Positions 15,464 through 24,249 of a DNA stretch of 64,000 bases are shown one piece after another; the first letter of the stretch is position 1, and every line of letters starts with the position of its first letter. Position numbers and translations under genes: made by a program. This stretch comes from Pelomonas margarita (GTDB lineage Bacteria; Pseudomonadota; Gammaproteobacteria; Burkholderiales; Burkholderiaceae_C). The stretch is from contig NZ_JBIGHW010000002.1 in NCBI RefSeq assembly GCF_043555875.1, forward strand, positions 1 to 64,000, in the 5' to 3' direction. The notes beneath the pieces were generated by a model that saw only the letters and a program-made list of their open reading frames with translations, made no database searches and was not told where the DNA came from.

Positions 15464-16661
15464 ATGTCTACATTTTCCGTTCAATCACTTCGCCCCTACA
15501 AATCGCTCAAGCGCGTTGATTGGCGCGACGTGCCAAATTTCTCAGTGGTCACGGGCGTTAATGGCTCGGGAAAGACTCATCTGCTTGAGTTGATCGCTTC
15601 ATCGCTGGGGTATCATATCGAAAAGAGTGCCGATGGGCGCGATTCAAAACCGGGAGTGGTTCATGGTTTCCCTCTGGCGACAGGGGACATCTTGTACGTA
15701 CAGGCTGAGAAGAGCATTCAATTCAAGGTCTCTTCTAGCTTGCGCGATATAGAAGAATTGATTGATACGCTCTACAGAAGACCAGTCAACGACCCGAATG
15801 GAGCATGGAGAGCTTCAGGAAGTCTATATGCAGGCTTCTCATCCAAGAAGGGCGCGCAAAACGAGCATCAGATTCTGACGCCGTCTAAGGATGAATTTCG
15901 CGAACGGCTTACTCCTTCCGTTATCTCATACGGTCGCCTGTCTGGACCAAACCCCGACTTGGCCTTGCTATTCTTGTCATATGCCGTGCTTCAGGCGGAG
16001 GCACGCAATCGCAAGATGACCGATAAACAAATTGTCGATCAGTTTGGAGAGGCTCCATGGGTATTGCTAAACCGAATTTTTGAGTTGGCGGAGCTTCCAT
16101 TTGGTGTAGAGGCCCCAGCGGAGCCAAAGCCATCGGTATTCAGCAAGTCGATTGAATTCGAGTTGAAGTTGTTTGATAAGGCAAAGGGCGTCACACTATC
16201 GCCGAACGACCTCTCCGCCGGCGAGAAGGTGATTGTTTCAATGGTATTTCTACACTACACCTCGGAATATGGGAACAGCAAGTACAAGTTGCTCTTGCTG
16301 GATGAGCCCGATACACACCTTCATCCCTCTTTCATCAAGAAATACATTCGGATTCTTACTGAGGTATTAGTCACGGAGAAGCAGGTGCGAGCAGTCATGA
16401 CTACACACTCGCCCATCACGGTGGCTATTGTTCCCGAAGCAGCGATCCACAATCTGGATCGATCTATCGGAGATACGCCCTTGAAGGTAAGCCGCGAGCG
16501 TGCTCTTGAAACGCTACTCCAAGGCGTTCCGTCTCTGAGTGTGCGTTACGAACAGCGGCTTCCAATATTTGTTGAAAGCAAGTTTGACGTTGCTTACTAT
16601 GAAGGCCTTGTAAAAGCATTGAGACGCTTGACTACGTTTTTCTACGAGCCTGTTTTCCTTG
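15464..16661 (+). pseudogene. ATPase-TOPRIM (OLD/DUF4435-like) gene, 5' part, split by IS110-family element
   Basis: The frame encodes an AAA ATPase: Walker A GVNGSGKTHLLEL near residue 33, signature-like LSAGEKVIVSM, Walker B KLLLLDEPDTHLHP and switch TTHSPITVAI. It then enters a TOPRIM-like domain (FVESKFDVAYYEGL, first Glu) and is cut at about 16661. The frame resumes at about 18128. In-frame readthrough would restore one protein of about 600 residues. Such proteins occur in phage defence loci (compare OLD nucleases). I chose the ATG at 15464; a TTG at 15449 is possible. GC content is lower than the core genome. Confidence 0.7.
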
Positions 16662-16988
16662 CACCTCTACAGGGACTTCCCAGTTGATCAAGCGGATTGA
16701 TGTGGGCGGTATCCGATAGTCGCCTTTGCTGTTTTCCTCAAGACCGGAGTTCGGGTTCGATGCGGCTTCACAGAGAACAGACTGCACATCTACAGGCGGC
16801 CTTGTTGCACTCGGGTTTCGGTGCGGGCCCAGATACCAACCGCTCAGCAGGGCTCCATTCACTCGCCGCCGTCGCCACAACTGGCGCGGCACAGGGTTAG
16901 TCGAGCTTGCCTGCTGCCGGTCTGACCTGTGAATTGCATCTTCGAACGCACGTCTACGGGGAAGAACTTGTTTTGTCGAGAATGGGTT
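16662..16988 (-). ncRNA. Candidate bridge/seekRNA region of the IS110-family element
   Basis: The 327 bp downstream of the transposase stop have no open reading frame of merit. In IS110-family elements a guide RNA that pairs with donor and target DNA is encoded in a non-coding end, upstream of the transposase in the IS110 group and downstream in the IS1111 group. The long end here is downstream. I have not folded it, so boundaries and structure are unknown. Confidence 0.35.
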
Positions 16989-18071
16989 TCAGGCCGGCAT
17001 CACGGGCGGCATCGGCAGAACCTCGCCAGGCTTGACCGACACGTAGTTCGGATCGAACTCGCGCCCCTTGGCCAGCAGCGCCCAGACGATGCGCGCGTTC
17101 TTGTTGGCCAGCGCCACCACCGCCTTCTGCCAGCCCACGCGGGCCAGCAACTGCACCAGCCACTGCGAGATCTTGTCGCTGCGTTTGTGCGCCGTCATCA
17201 CAGCCGACTTGGCGCCCTGGATCAGCAGCGTGCGCAGGTAGTCGTCGCCGCGTTTGGTGATGCGCCCGAGTTGCGTCTTGCCGCCGCTGGAGTTCTGCCG
17301 GGGCACCAGGCCAAGCCATGAGCCGAACTGCGCACCGCTCTTGAACTGCTTGAAGTCGCCCACCGTAGCGATCAGGGCCGATGCGGTCACCGGGCCGATG
17401 CCGCTGAGCTGTGCCGCCACCTTGGCTTGCTGGTCCGAGCGCACATGCGCAGTGATGCGCTCGTCGCAGCTGGCGATGTGGCATTCCAGCTCGATCCAGT
17501 GCAACCGCGCCTCTTGAATCGCCAGCCGTGCGATGCCGGGCAGTTCGTTGCTGGCGTCTTCCAGTACGTCGGCCAGACCCAGGCGCAGGGCGTCGGGACT
17601 TTGCGCGAAGACGATGCCGAACTCGGTGAGCAGGCCGCGGATGCGGTTGATGCAGGCGGTGCGGTCTTCCTTGTAGCCCTCGCGCAGGCGGTGGATGGCC
17701 AGCAGGGCCTGCTGGGCGGGCGTCTTCACGGGTACGAAGCGCATGTGCGGACGACCAGCAGCCTCGCAGATGGCGGCAGCATCCGCCGCGTCGTTCTTGC
17801 CACCCTTGCCGGCCATGCGGTAGGGGGTGACGAAGTGGCCGGCGATCAGGCGCGCGTCAAGGCCATAGCTGCGCAGCTTGCACGCCCAGTGGTGGGCGCC
17901 GCCGCAGGCCTCCATGGCGACCAGGCAACCGGCAGGCAGTTGCACGCACCAGGCGGCGAACTTGTCGGCAGGCAGAGCCTTGGCGGCGACGACGCGGCCG
18001 GTGGCATTGACGGCGTGGACCTGGATCACGCGCTTGGCCAGATCGACCCCGACTCGGGTAATCTCGTTCAT
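16989..18071 (-). CDS. IS110-family transposase
   Basis: The 360-residue protein has the RuvC-like DEDD domain at its N-terminus (RVGVDLAKRVIQVHAV with the first Asp; NDAADAAAICEAA with later Asp residues) and the C-terminal transposase_20 domain (LSGIGPVTASALIATVGD, then FGSWLGLVPRQNSSGGK with the catalytic Ser region). Length is full and no frameshift is seen, so the element may be active. It catalyses RNA-guided recombination in this family. It is transcribed opposite to the gene it interrupts. Confidence 0.95.
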   Translation of the reverse strand: MNEITRVGVDLAKRVIQVHAVNATGRVVAAKALPADKFAAWCVQLPAGCLVAMEACGGAHHWACKLRSYGLDARLIAGHFVTPYRMAGKGGKNDAADAAAICEAAGRPHMRFVPVKTPAQQALLAIHRLREGYKEDRTACINRIRGLLTEFGIVFAQSPDALRLGLADVLEDASNELPGIARLAIQEARLHWIELECHIASCDERITAHVRSDQQAKVAAQLSGIGPVTASALIATVGDFKQFKSGAQFGSWLGLVPRQNSSGGKTQLGRITKRGDDYLRTLLIQGAKSAVMTAHKRSDKISQWLVQLLARVGWQKAVVALANKNARIVWALLAKGREFDPNYVSVKPGEVLPMPPVMPA

Positions 18072-18127
18072 GGGCTTCCCCTTTCATAGGACCGCAGATT
18101 GACGATTCGCACCATCAATCTTGGCGC

Positions 18128-18762
18128 CTCGACGCCGTGGGCCAGAAGGTGGGAAGTCCCTTCGTATTCACTCGGGCACTACGAACTGCACTGATGTTAT
18201 TGATATCGTGAAGAAGTTAGAGGAATCAGGAGGGCATCCAATTTGCGGAATCATAGACTATGACAATGCAAACATAGGCACCAAGCTCATCCATATTCTC
18301 GGAGGTAGGCGACGGTATGCCATAGAAAACTACCTTCTTGATCCAATATTCATCGCGCTTGGTCTTATTAGGCACGGAAAGAAGCGATTTTCTGATTTTT
18401 CCATCCAGAGCAAGAGCGTTTATATCGAAGGCGACGCGCTAACGGAAGCCGAACTTCAATCGATCGTTGATTCAATACTTAACTCGCTTGGATTGAACAC
18501 GGGGTCGAAGAGCCCAGTTAAGCTGGAAAATGGATTCGATCTAATTTATCCAGATGCCTTCTTGATGCTTCATGGGCACACATATGAAGTCAAGCTTCTG
18601 GAGAAAATACCGGAGCTCAATGCAATCAAGAGAGGTCGCGACGACGGCGCTCTTAAGGAGCAGATGCTTCATGTCATTTGCGATTTTCCTCAATTCCTCC
18701 CGATCGATGTTTGCGAAACTCTTCGCCCCATTCTTGCTGGCAAAAAAAGGCTCGAAGATTAG
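18128..18762 (+). pseudogene. ATPase-TOPRIM gene, 3' part
   Basis: This is the continuation of the gene beginning at 15464. It encodes about 210 residues: TNCTDVIDIVKKLEESGG, then CGIIDYDNAN with the TOPRIM D-x-D, then YAIENYLLDPIFIAL. These features match the C-terminal half of TOPRIM-like DUF4435 proteins. The reading frame agrees with the 5' part, so the gene appears to have been intact before the IS entered. Without the N-terminal ATPase it is unlikely to function. Confidence 0.65.
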
Positions 18763-19345
18763 TAAGGCGTCAAATCAAAGCTCATTGATACCGTCAATCC
18801 AAGAATTTGCTGGTTGTGCCATCGTGCCCATGATCGCTTAGGCGTTAAATCACTCGCTGGTTGCGCTTGCGGCGACGGGTCAAACTTTGACGGCAAAGGT
18901 CTTCCCCGACGAAGGACGGCTCCCAGCCTAGAACCGACATTCGGTCGGCGGTCGACAGCAACGGAGCGTCAGGAGTCGGTCACAACTGAAGCCGTGCTGA
19001 CTTCATGCCACTTGAAGCTGCCTCACGGCTTTGATCAAAATATCGCTGATGCCATTTTTCAATGGCATGCGGAGCTCGGCTGAACGCGTCATTGGTTGAG
19101 CCGATCCCACGCCGCGCAGGTCCACGCACACGCGGCCGCGCTCGTTCCCTCGCCCTGGCTTGCGCGGCGCACTCGGTTCTTGGCAGGCTGGACGCCCATC
19201 GCCCCCCGTCTTGGGGGGGGGGGCGGTGGACAAATTTCACCCGGCTCGTCGACATTCGGCGATGCGGCGGCTACCACGCCGTAAGGCCATCGAGGCGGAG
19301 TAACTTAGGCAGTAAACCAGTAGTTCGGCTAAACAATCCAGCCAG
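18763..19345. other. Intergenic region without supported gene
   Basis: About 580 bp with only short, uncharacteristic frames. It includes a run of 11 G residues (19213-19223) preceded by a C-rich stretch (19202-19207), which could form a hairpin or slip during replication. No RNA gene is recognised. Confidence 0.45.
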
Positions 19346-19864
19346 ATGGACCTATTCGACGATCCGAACTTGACGTTCAGCAAGCTGGGCGCAGCGTGGC
19401 TATTGGGGCTGGATCCCAGGATGAAGATCGGCGGGTTCACGAAAACGCTTTGCGCCGCAATGGAGCGAGTGAACGGGAAATTCGACGCAGACGAACTTAG
19501 GCCGCTGCTTCGTCGACATCGCATTATCCCAGACGCGTACCTAATCGACGATGATTTTAAAGTCGTCTATCTCTTCGAAATTGAGGACACCAATCCCCTT
19601 ACGGCAGACAAACTCAGGAAGTTGAGTGAGATATGGTTTCGTCTGGACTGTATCGAGTGGGATGTCCGCGTTTTTCTGATCGATCGCTACCTGTCAATTT
19701 GGCGCTCTCTACCGCTTGCAGATGTATGGCACGCCCTTGAGTTTCCAATGCCAAAAGAAGCTGCCAAATTCAGCGCGCCCAGCATCGACTGGGAAGCAAC
19801 TCATGAACAGGCGTCAAAAGTAGCAATCAATCGGCCTGTCGGACGCCGCAGAGGGGCAGCTTAA
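19346..19864 (+). CDS. Hypothetical protein, possible PD-(D/E)xK nuclease fold
   Basis: The 172-residue protein has the segment RRHRIIPDAYLIDDDFKVVYLF followed by EIEDTNPLTADKLRKL (quoted as two pieces). The order Pro-Asp, then Glu-x-Glu-Asp-Thr after a beta strand, resembles nuclease-like proteins that use EVEDT in place of E-x-K. The C-terminus is basic (RRRGA). The start ATG at 19346 has no clear RBS. It is the last gene before the island border. Confidence 0.5.
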   Translation: MDLFDDPNLTFSKLGAAWLLGLDPRMKIGGFTKTLCAAMERVNGKFDADELRPLLRRHRIIPDAYLIDDDFKVVYLFEIEDTNPLTADKLRKLSEIWFRLDCIEWDVRVFLIDRYLSIWRSLPLADVWHALEFPMPKEAAKFSAPSIDWEATHEQASKVAINRPVGRRRGAA

Positions 19865-20353
19865 ACACTCGCTCAAGCGGAGAGCCAACAGCACGCAGCC
19901 AAGCCCGCCGGCCGGGCTGGCGGATATTCCGTCCGTCTACCCTAGAGCCCCGCCGCTGACGCCCGCTCAGCTCGAACGTTGAACGTCCGCTTAGAGGCGG
20001 TCCATCCGGCCTAGTGCTACTTCCGCTTTGGGTCGGCAACGGCCAGTTGTTCGACCCGACGCAGAGGTCGGCTTCCAGCCTTGAGCTGACTTCTCTGCGC
20101 ATCTGAGACGGGAATGCAACTCCTCCCCGCGCACCTTTCGCTGCAAAAGTTGGCTGCCGGGCAAGTTGAATTAAGCAGCGCCGGGAGGCGCTCCTGCTCC
20201 CACTCAGTGCGGAAGGCCTGTCGTGGGTGGCGAACGGCCCTGCAAGCGGCCTTACGCCCGCCTTGGGCCCATCGTCGGCTATCGCATCCTGCACCCTGCC
20301 CTGCAGGCCCCGGCATCCCTGCGCCGAGCCCGGCGACCGTGCTCCATACATCG

Positions 20354-20426
20354 GAAAAGTTCAGACTTGAATGAACAAAGTTCAGAACTGAATGGTTTTC
20401 GACAATTTCGACAATAGTTTTCGACA
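20354..20426 (-). repeat. Transposon-end-like repeat array at right border of island
   Basis: Read on the minus strand from 20426 the DNA begins TGTCGAAAA, repeats TGTCGAAA twice more (20413-20406 and 20404-20397), and then carries two 20-bp-spaced units containing TTCAGTTCTGAAC and TTCAAGTCTGAAC (down to 20354). Terminal TGT plus several ordered transposase-binding-like repeats is the layout of Tn7/TniAB-type transposon ends. No transposase gene is in the window. The chromosomal GntR promoter starts 30 bp outside. Confidence 0.5.
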
Positions 20427-20457
20427 CATTTTGCGCAACTCCGCTGGGTGTGCTCGC

Positions 20458-20497
20458 TTGACGCACAGTGTCCATGTGTACTATCGTACTAGTACAC
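20458..20497 (+). promoter_or_regulatory. Promoter and operator of the GntR-ABC operon
   Basis: TTGACG (20458-20463) can serve as -35 box; TACTAT at 20479-20484 lies 15 bp further and can serve as -10. The -10 lies within an inverted repeat GTGTACTA (20476-20483) / TAGTACAC (20490-20497), the type of operator bound by YtrA-subfamily GntR repressors. This predicts autorepression of the exporter operon. Confidence 0.6.
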
Positions 20498-20510
20498 ATT
20501 GGCAGTACAC

Positions 20511-20903
20511 ATGGATCCCACCCACTTCGTCCACATCAACACCGGCTCGCCCGAGCCCATCTACCGCCAGCTCATCGAGCAGGTGAAGCGCCGCGTGGCC
20601 GCCGGGCAGCTGAAGGCGGGCGACGAGATTCCGTCGGTGCGCGAGCTGGCGCAGGCGCTGGCCGTGCACCCCATGACCATCTCCAAGGCCTACTCGCTGT
20701 TGGAAAGCGACGGCGTGCTGGAGCGCCGCCGCGGCCTGTCCATGGTGGTGGCGGCGCAGCACCAGCAGGCCCAACCCACTGCCGACCGCGTCGAGCTGCT
20801 GCGCCCGACGCTGGAGAAGGCCGCCGCCGAGGCGCGGCAGCTGGAGCTGTCCAAGGCGCAGGCCCTGCAGCTGTTCAAAACCATCCTGGAAGAGGCCCCA
20901 TGA
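20511..20903 (+). CDS. GntR-family regulator, YtrA subfamily
   Basis: The 130-residue protein has the winged-helix GntR domain (PIYRQLIEQVKRRVAAG, IPSVRELAQAL, MTISKAYSLLESDGVLERRRG) and only a short helical tail, which defines the YtrA type. Such regulators sit in front of ABC exporters and respond to envelope stress or antibiotics. The ATG at 20511 is chosen because it lies just after the operator. Its stop overlaps the ATPase start by 4 bp. Confidence 0.93.
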   Translation: MDPTHFVHINTGSPEPIYRQLIEQVKRRVAAGQLKAGDEIPSVRELAQALAVHPMTISKAYSLLESDGVLERRRGLSMVVAAQHQQAQPTADRVELLRPTLEKAAAEARQLELSKAQALQLFKTILEEAP

Positions 20904-21784
20904 CCCCGCACTTTCCGCACACCGAATCCGCCAGCGCCGAACTCAGCGGCGTGAACCTGGCCTACCCCAAGGGCCCCACCGTGCTGGACGGCCTGGACTG
21001 GCAGCTGCTGCCCGGCCAGGTGGTGGGCCTGCTGGGCCGCAACGGCGCCGGCAAGACCACGCTGCTGGAGACGCTGCTGGGACTGCGCGAGCCCGACGCC
21101 GGGCGCGTGCAGCTGTTCGGCCAGGACGTGCTGCAGCTGGACGACGCCGCCCGAGCCCGCATTGGCTACGTGCCGCAGCACAGCGACCTGTTCGAGGGCT
21201 TCACGCCGGCGCAGCTGCTGGCCTATTTCAAGAGCTTCTACCCGCGCTGGAACGAGGCCAAGGTGGAAGGCCTGATGTCGCGCTGGGACATCCGCGCCGA
21301 CCAGCCCATCCGCAAGCTATCCGGGGGCCAGAAGCAGCGCCTGTCCATCATCCGTGCGCTGGCCCACGAGCCCGACCTGCTGGTGCTGGACGAGCCCGTC
21401 GCCAGCCTGGACCCGGCCGGCCGGCGCGACTTCCTGCGCGAGCTGGTCGGCGAGGTGCTGGACCGCGGCGCCACCGTCGTGTTCTCCACCCACATCCTGT
21501 CCGACCTGGAACGCGTGGCCTTCAACGTCGCCTTCCTCACGCAGGGCCGCATTGCACTTCAGGCGCCGCTGGACGAGCTGCTGGACCAGGTGCGCGCCTT
21601 CACCGGCAGCGTCACCGAGATGGCCGGGCTGATGGGGCGCCTCGGCGCGCAGCCGCTCAAGCGCACGCCGCTGGAAGCCGGCCGCGAGCGCGTGCTGGCG
21701 CGGCTGCCGGCCGGCGGCGCGCTGCCGGCCGGCCTGGCCGCCGAGCGGGTGAACCTGGACGACCTGTTCACGGAGCTGACCTGA
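20900..21784 (+). CDS. ABC transporter ATP-binding protein
   Basis: The 294-residue protein has Walker A GRNGAGKTT, Q-loop VPQHSDL, signature LSGGQKQR, Walker B LLVLDEPVASLD and H-loop STHI. The C-terminal 80 residues are variable. It overlaps the regulator gene and, by one base, the permease gene, so the three form one operon. Membership in the YtrB/CcmA-like branch fits the regulator type. Substrate unknown; it is a cytoplasmic subunit at the inner membrane. Confidence 0.95.
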   Translation: MTPHFPHTESASAELSGVNLAYPKGPTVLDGLDWQLLPGQVVGLLGRNGAGKTTLLETLLGLREPDAGRVQLFGQDVLQLDDAARARIGYVPQHSDLFEGFTPAQLLAYFKSFYPRWNEAKVEGLMSRWDIRADQPIRKLSGGQKQRLSIIRALAHEPDLLVLDEPVASLDPAGRRDFLRELVGEVLDRGATVVFSTHILSDLERVAFNVAFLTQGRIALQAPLDELLDQVRAFTGSVTEMAGLMGRLGAQPLKRTPLEAGRERVLARLPAGGALPAGLAAERVNLDDLFTELT

Positions 21785-23232
21785 TGAACGCCGCCGCCCG
21801 CTACTCGCAGCTGCTGCTGGCCTTCTGGCGACAGCGCGACCTGCAAGCGCCTCTGGGGCGCCGGCTCGTGATGGCACTGCTCGTGCTCATCGGCATGGCC
21901 GGCTTGATCGCGCTGCCGCCCGAGGCCGGCTGGCGGCTGGTGGCCGGCCTGCTGCTGCTGGTGGATCTGGGGGTCTGGCTGGCCGTGTGCGGCAGCCTGC
22001 AAGAGCAGAACCACCCGACCGCTGCCCGCACCGTGCCCGGCCATGTGCGCAGCCTCAAGCGCGCCGCGCTGCTGGGCTGGGCGCTGTGCACCGGCTTCAC
22101 GACGCTGCTGCTGTGGGCCATCTTTCCGCCCACCGGCGCCGTGCCGCTGATGCTGCTGAGCTGCGGCTTCATCGCGGTGTTCCTGCTGTGGGCATCGCGC
22201 ATGGTGTGGCTGTGGCTGCTGTTCACGCTGCTGTCGCCCTTGCTGGGCGCGTTCAACGGCACGCTGGCGCCCGCCGGGCGGGCACTGGCCACGCTGTGGA
22301 GCGATCACACCGGCCTGATGCTGCTGGCCGGCCTGCTGACCCAGGCCACGCTGGTGGTGCTGGCCTTCGGCGCGGGCGGCGCCCGCCACACCGCCCGCTA
22401 CGCACGCCAGAGCCTGATGCGCAACGCGATGCGCCTGCAGCTGGACGGGCGGCAGGTCAACGCGGCGGCCTGGGGGCGGCCCGTCGAATGGCTGACGCGC
22501 CCGTTCGGCCTGGTGTTGGACGCCTGGCAGCGCCGGCTGCTGGCGTGCGCCGACAACGGCAGCCCGGCCAACGTGATGGCGCGTGCCGCCCTCGTGCTGC
22601 ACGGCGCGCAGCACTGGATGTATCAGCTGATGGGCATCACCGTGCTGGCCGTCATCGTGCTTGTCGCGTTCGTGGCGGTGTCCCGTGTGATGCACGTGCC
22701 GCTGGCCACCTTCTTGCCCGGCGCCTTCGGCATGGGCGTGGCCATCGCGAGCATGGGCTTCAACCCCGCCTTCGCCCTTCCCACCGCGCTGTGGCAGAGC
22801 CGGCGCGAGCAGGCCCTGCTGTGCCTGCTGCCGGGCATGCCGCGCGGCGCGGCGCTGAACCGCGCCGTGGCGACCGGCCATCTGCGCAACGCGGCCATGG
22901 CCTGGCTGGCCACCAGCCTCGTGCTGCTGGCGCTGGGCCTGGCGGCCCACAATGACTGGCTGCTGTGCCTGCCACTGGCGGCCATGCCGGTGATGGTGAT
23001 CAACCTCACCCGACAGCCGGCCGCCATGCGCGCGCCGCAGGTGACGACGACGGTGTGGCCCGTGCTGGCCTTCTTCGCCGTGACGGGGCTGCTGTACGGG
23101 CTGTCGCGGCTGGGTGCGCCCCTCGCGCTGCTGGCTGTCACGGTGCCGGCGCTGTCGGCCGGGCTGCTGGCCTGGCGCTGGCGCGTGCTGCTGCGTGCGC
23201 CGGCCGCGCTGCCGACCGGCCGGCTCAGCTGA
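21784..23232 (+). CDS. ABC transporter permease-like membrane protein
   Basis: The 482-residue protein has many hydrophobic stretches (about 11-12), for example LVMALLVLIGMAGLIAL near residue 30 and VLAVIVLVAFVAVSRVM near 285. It carries no nucleotide-binding motif and is coupled by 1-bp overlap to the ATPase, so it is the membrane partner. I do not recognise a specific family. It ends back-to-back with the SRPBCC gene. Confidence 0.8.
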   Translation: MNAAARYSQLLLAFWRQRDLQAPLGRRLVMALLVLIGMAGLIALPPEAGWRLVAGLLLLVDLGVWLAVCGSLQEQNHPTAARTVPGHVRSLKRAALLGWALCTGFTTLLLWAIFPPTGAVPLMLLSCGFIAVFLLWASRMVWLWLLFTLLSPLLGAFNGTLAPAGRALATLWSDHTGLMLLAGLLTQATLVVLAFGAGGARHTARYARQSLMRNAMRLQLDGRQVNAAAWGRPVEWLTRPFGLVLDAWQRRLLACADNGSPANVMARAALVLHGAQHWMYQLMGITVLAVIVLVAFVAVSRVMHVPLATFLPGAFGMGVAIASMGFNPAFALPTALWQSRREQALLCLLPGMPRGAALNRAVATGHLRNAAMAWLATSLVLLALGLAAHNDWLLCLPLAAMPVMVINLTRQPAAMRAPQVTTTVWPVLAFFAVTGLLYGLSRLGAPLALLAVTVPALSAGLLAWRWRVLLRAPAALPTGRLS

Positions 23233-23676
23233 TCATCCGGGGATCTCGGGCTCCACCAACTGGGCCAGCAGCGTCAGCGACTCCTGCCAGCCCAGGCAGC
23301 AGGCCTCGGCCGGGATGACATCGGGGATGCCGTCCTGGCGGATGTTCACCTCGGTGCCGCAGGACACCGCGCGCAGCTCGACGGTGGTCGTCATCTCGCC
23401 GGGCAGGTTGGCATCGTCGAACGTGGCCGTGTAGCTCAGCGACTCGCCGGGCCGCAGCGCCAGGTAGCAGCCGCCAAAGCTGTGCGAGCCGCCGGTCGTG
23501 AAGTTGGTGAACGACATGCGCCAGGTGCCACCCACCACGACGTTCATCTCGTGCACCGTGGCCGTGAAGCCGAAAGGCGGCAGCCACTTGGCCATGGCGG
23601 CGGGTGTCGTGAAGGCGCGGTAGACGCGCTCGGGCGGGCAGCGCAGCACGCGGTGAAAGCTGACGGTTTGGGGCAT
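23233..23676 (-). CDS. SRPBCC/AHSA1-family protein
   Basis: The 147-residue protein has the pattern of Activator-of-Hsp90-like START domains: FHRVLRCPPERVYRAFTTP, AKWLPPFGFTATVHEM and GGTWRMSFTN, ending with GWQESLTLLAQLVEP. These proteins bind small hydrophobic ligands; the ligand is unknown. The ATG at 23676 is chosen over a longer frame that would overlap the flavin reductase gene. It is convergent with the ABC permease gene, with no gap. Confidence 0.88.
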   Translation of the reverse strand: MPQTVSFHRVLRCPPERVYRAFTTPAAMAKWLPPFGFTATVHEMNVVVGGTWRMSFTNFTTGGSHSFGGCYLALRPGESLSYTATFDDANLPGEMTTTVELRAVSCGTEVNIRQDGIPDVIPAEACCLGWQESLTLLAQLVEPEIPG

Positions 23677-23723
23677 GGGGCGTCCTGGTGGGAGAAGGCT
23701 CGCTCTGGCGGCGAGCGGGCGGC

Positions 23724-24200
23724 TCAGAGCGGCAGCTCGGTGAAGTAGCGGCCGCCGTGGAAGATCAGCGGCTGCGCACCGGGCTGCGCGGTGCAGCGCT
23801 CCACCTCGCCGACGAAGATGACGTGGTCGCCCTCCTCGTAGCGGCTGCGATTGGCGCACTCGAACACGGCCACGGTACCGTCCAGCACCGGCGCGCCGCC
23901 GGCGCCCTCGCGCCAGGCCACGCCGGCAAAGCGGTCGATATCGCGCGTGGCGAAGCGCTGGGCCAGCTCCTTCTGGTCGGCCGCGAGGATGTTGATCGCG
24001 TAGTGCGAGCCGTGCGTGAAAACCGGCAACGAGCCGGCGCGCCGCGCCAGGCTCCACAGCACCAACGGTGGCGCCAGAGACACGGAGTTGAAGGAGTTGG
24101 CCGTCAGGCCCACGAGGCTGCCGTCCGCCGAACGCGCCGTGATGACGGTCACGCCGGTGGCGAACATGCCGAGAGCGGCGCGGAAATGCTGGCTGTCCAT
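23724..24200 (-). CDS. Flavin reductase family protein
   Basis: The 158-residue protein matches the FMN-binding split-barrel reductases: FRAALGMFATGVTVITA, VGLTANSFNSVSLAPPLVLW and the late HVIFVGEVERC with GRYF. It transfers electrons from NAD(P)H to free flavin for a partner monooxygenase; no partner is adjacent. The ATG at 24200 begins the conserved MDSQHFR. It is divergent from the M48 peptidase gene, 49 bp away. Confidence 0.92.
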   Translation of the reverse strand: MDSQHFRAALGMFATGVTVITARSADGSLVGLTANSFNSVSLAPPLVLWSLARRAGSLPVFTHGSHYAINILAADQKELAQRFATRDIDRFAGVAWREGAGGAPVLDGTVAVFECANRSRYEEGDHVIFVGEVERCTAQPGAQPLIFHGGRYFTELPL

Positions 24201-24249
24201 GGCGGGATTGTCGCCAGTCCTACGGCGCCTGCCACACAGCCACCGCACA

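Larger units (their letters stand above)
16662..18130 (-). mobile_element. IS110-family (probably IS1111-group) insertion sequence
   Basis: The element of about 1.47 kb splits an ATPase-TOPRIM gene. Borders are estimated from where the host reading frame is lost (after TTGCACCT at 16661) and regained (after TTGGCGCCT at about 18128); a CCT at both joints makes the exact edge ambiguous by a few bases. It contains one transposase gene, a long 3' untranslated end (about 327 bp) and a short 5' end (about 60 bp). No long target duplication is visible, as is usual in this family. Confidence 0.8.
19865..20510. other. Gene-free island border
   Basis: No gene with coding features is seen in about 650 bp. 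The right half contains the repeat array 20354-20426 and the promoter of the GntR gene. Short frames between 19865 and 20350 on both strands have no domain or start context. Confidence 0.5.

Noticed and set aside
18763..19080. Possible integron attC-like fragment (GCGTTAAAT near 18841)
   Set aside because: The core looks acceptable by chance, but no partner inverted site or repeated cassettes are found in this island.
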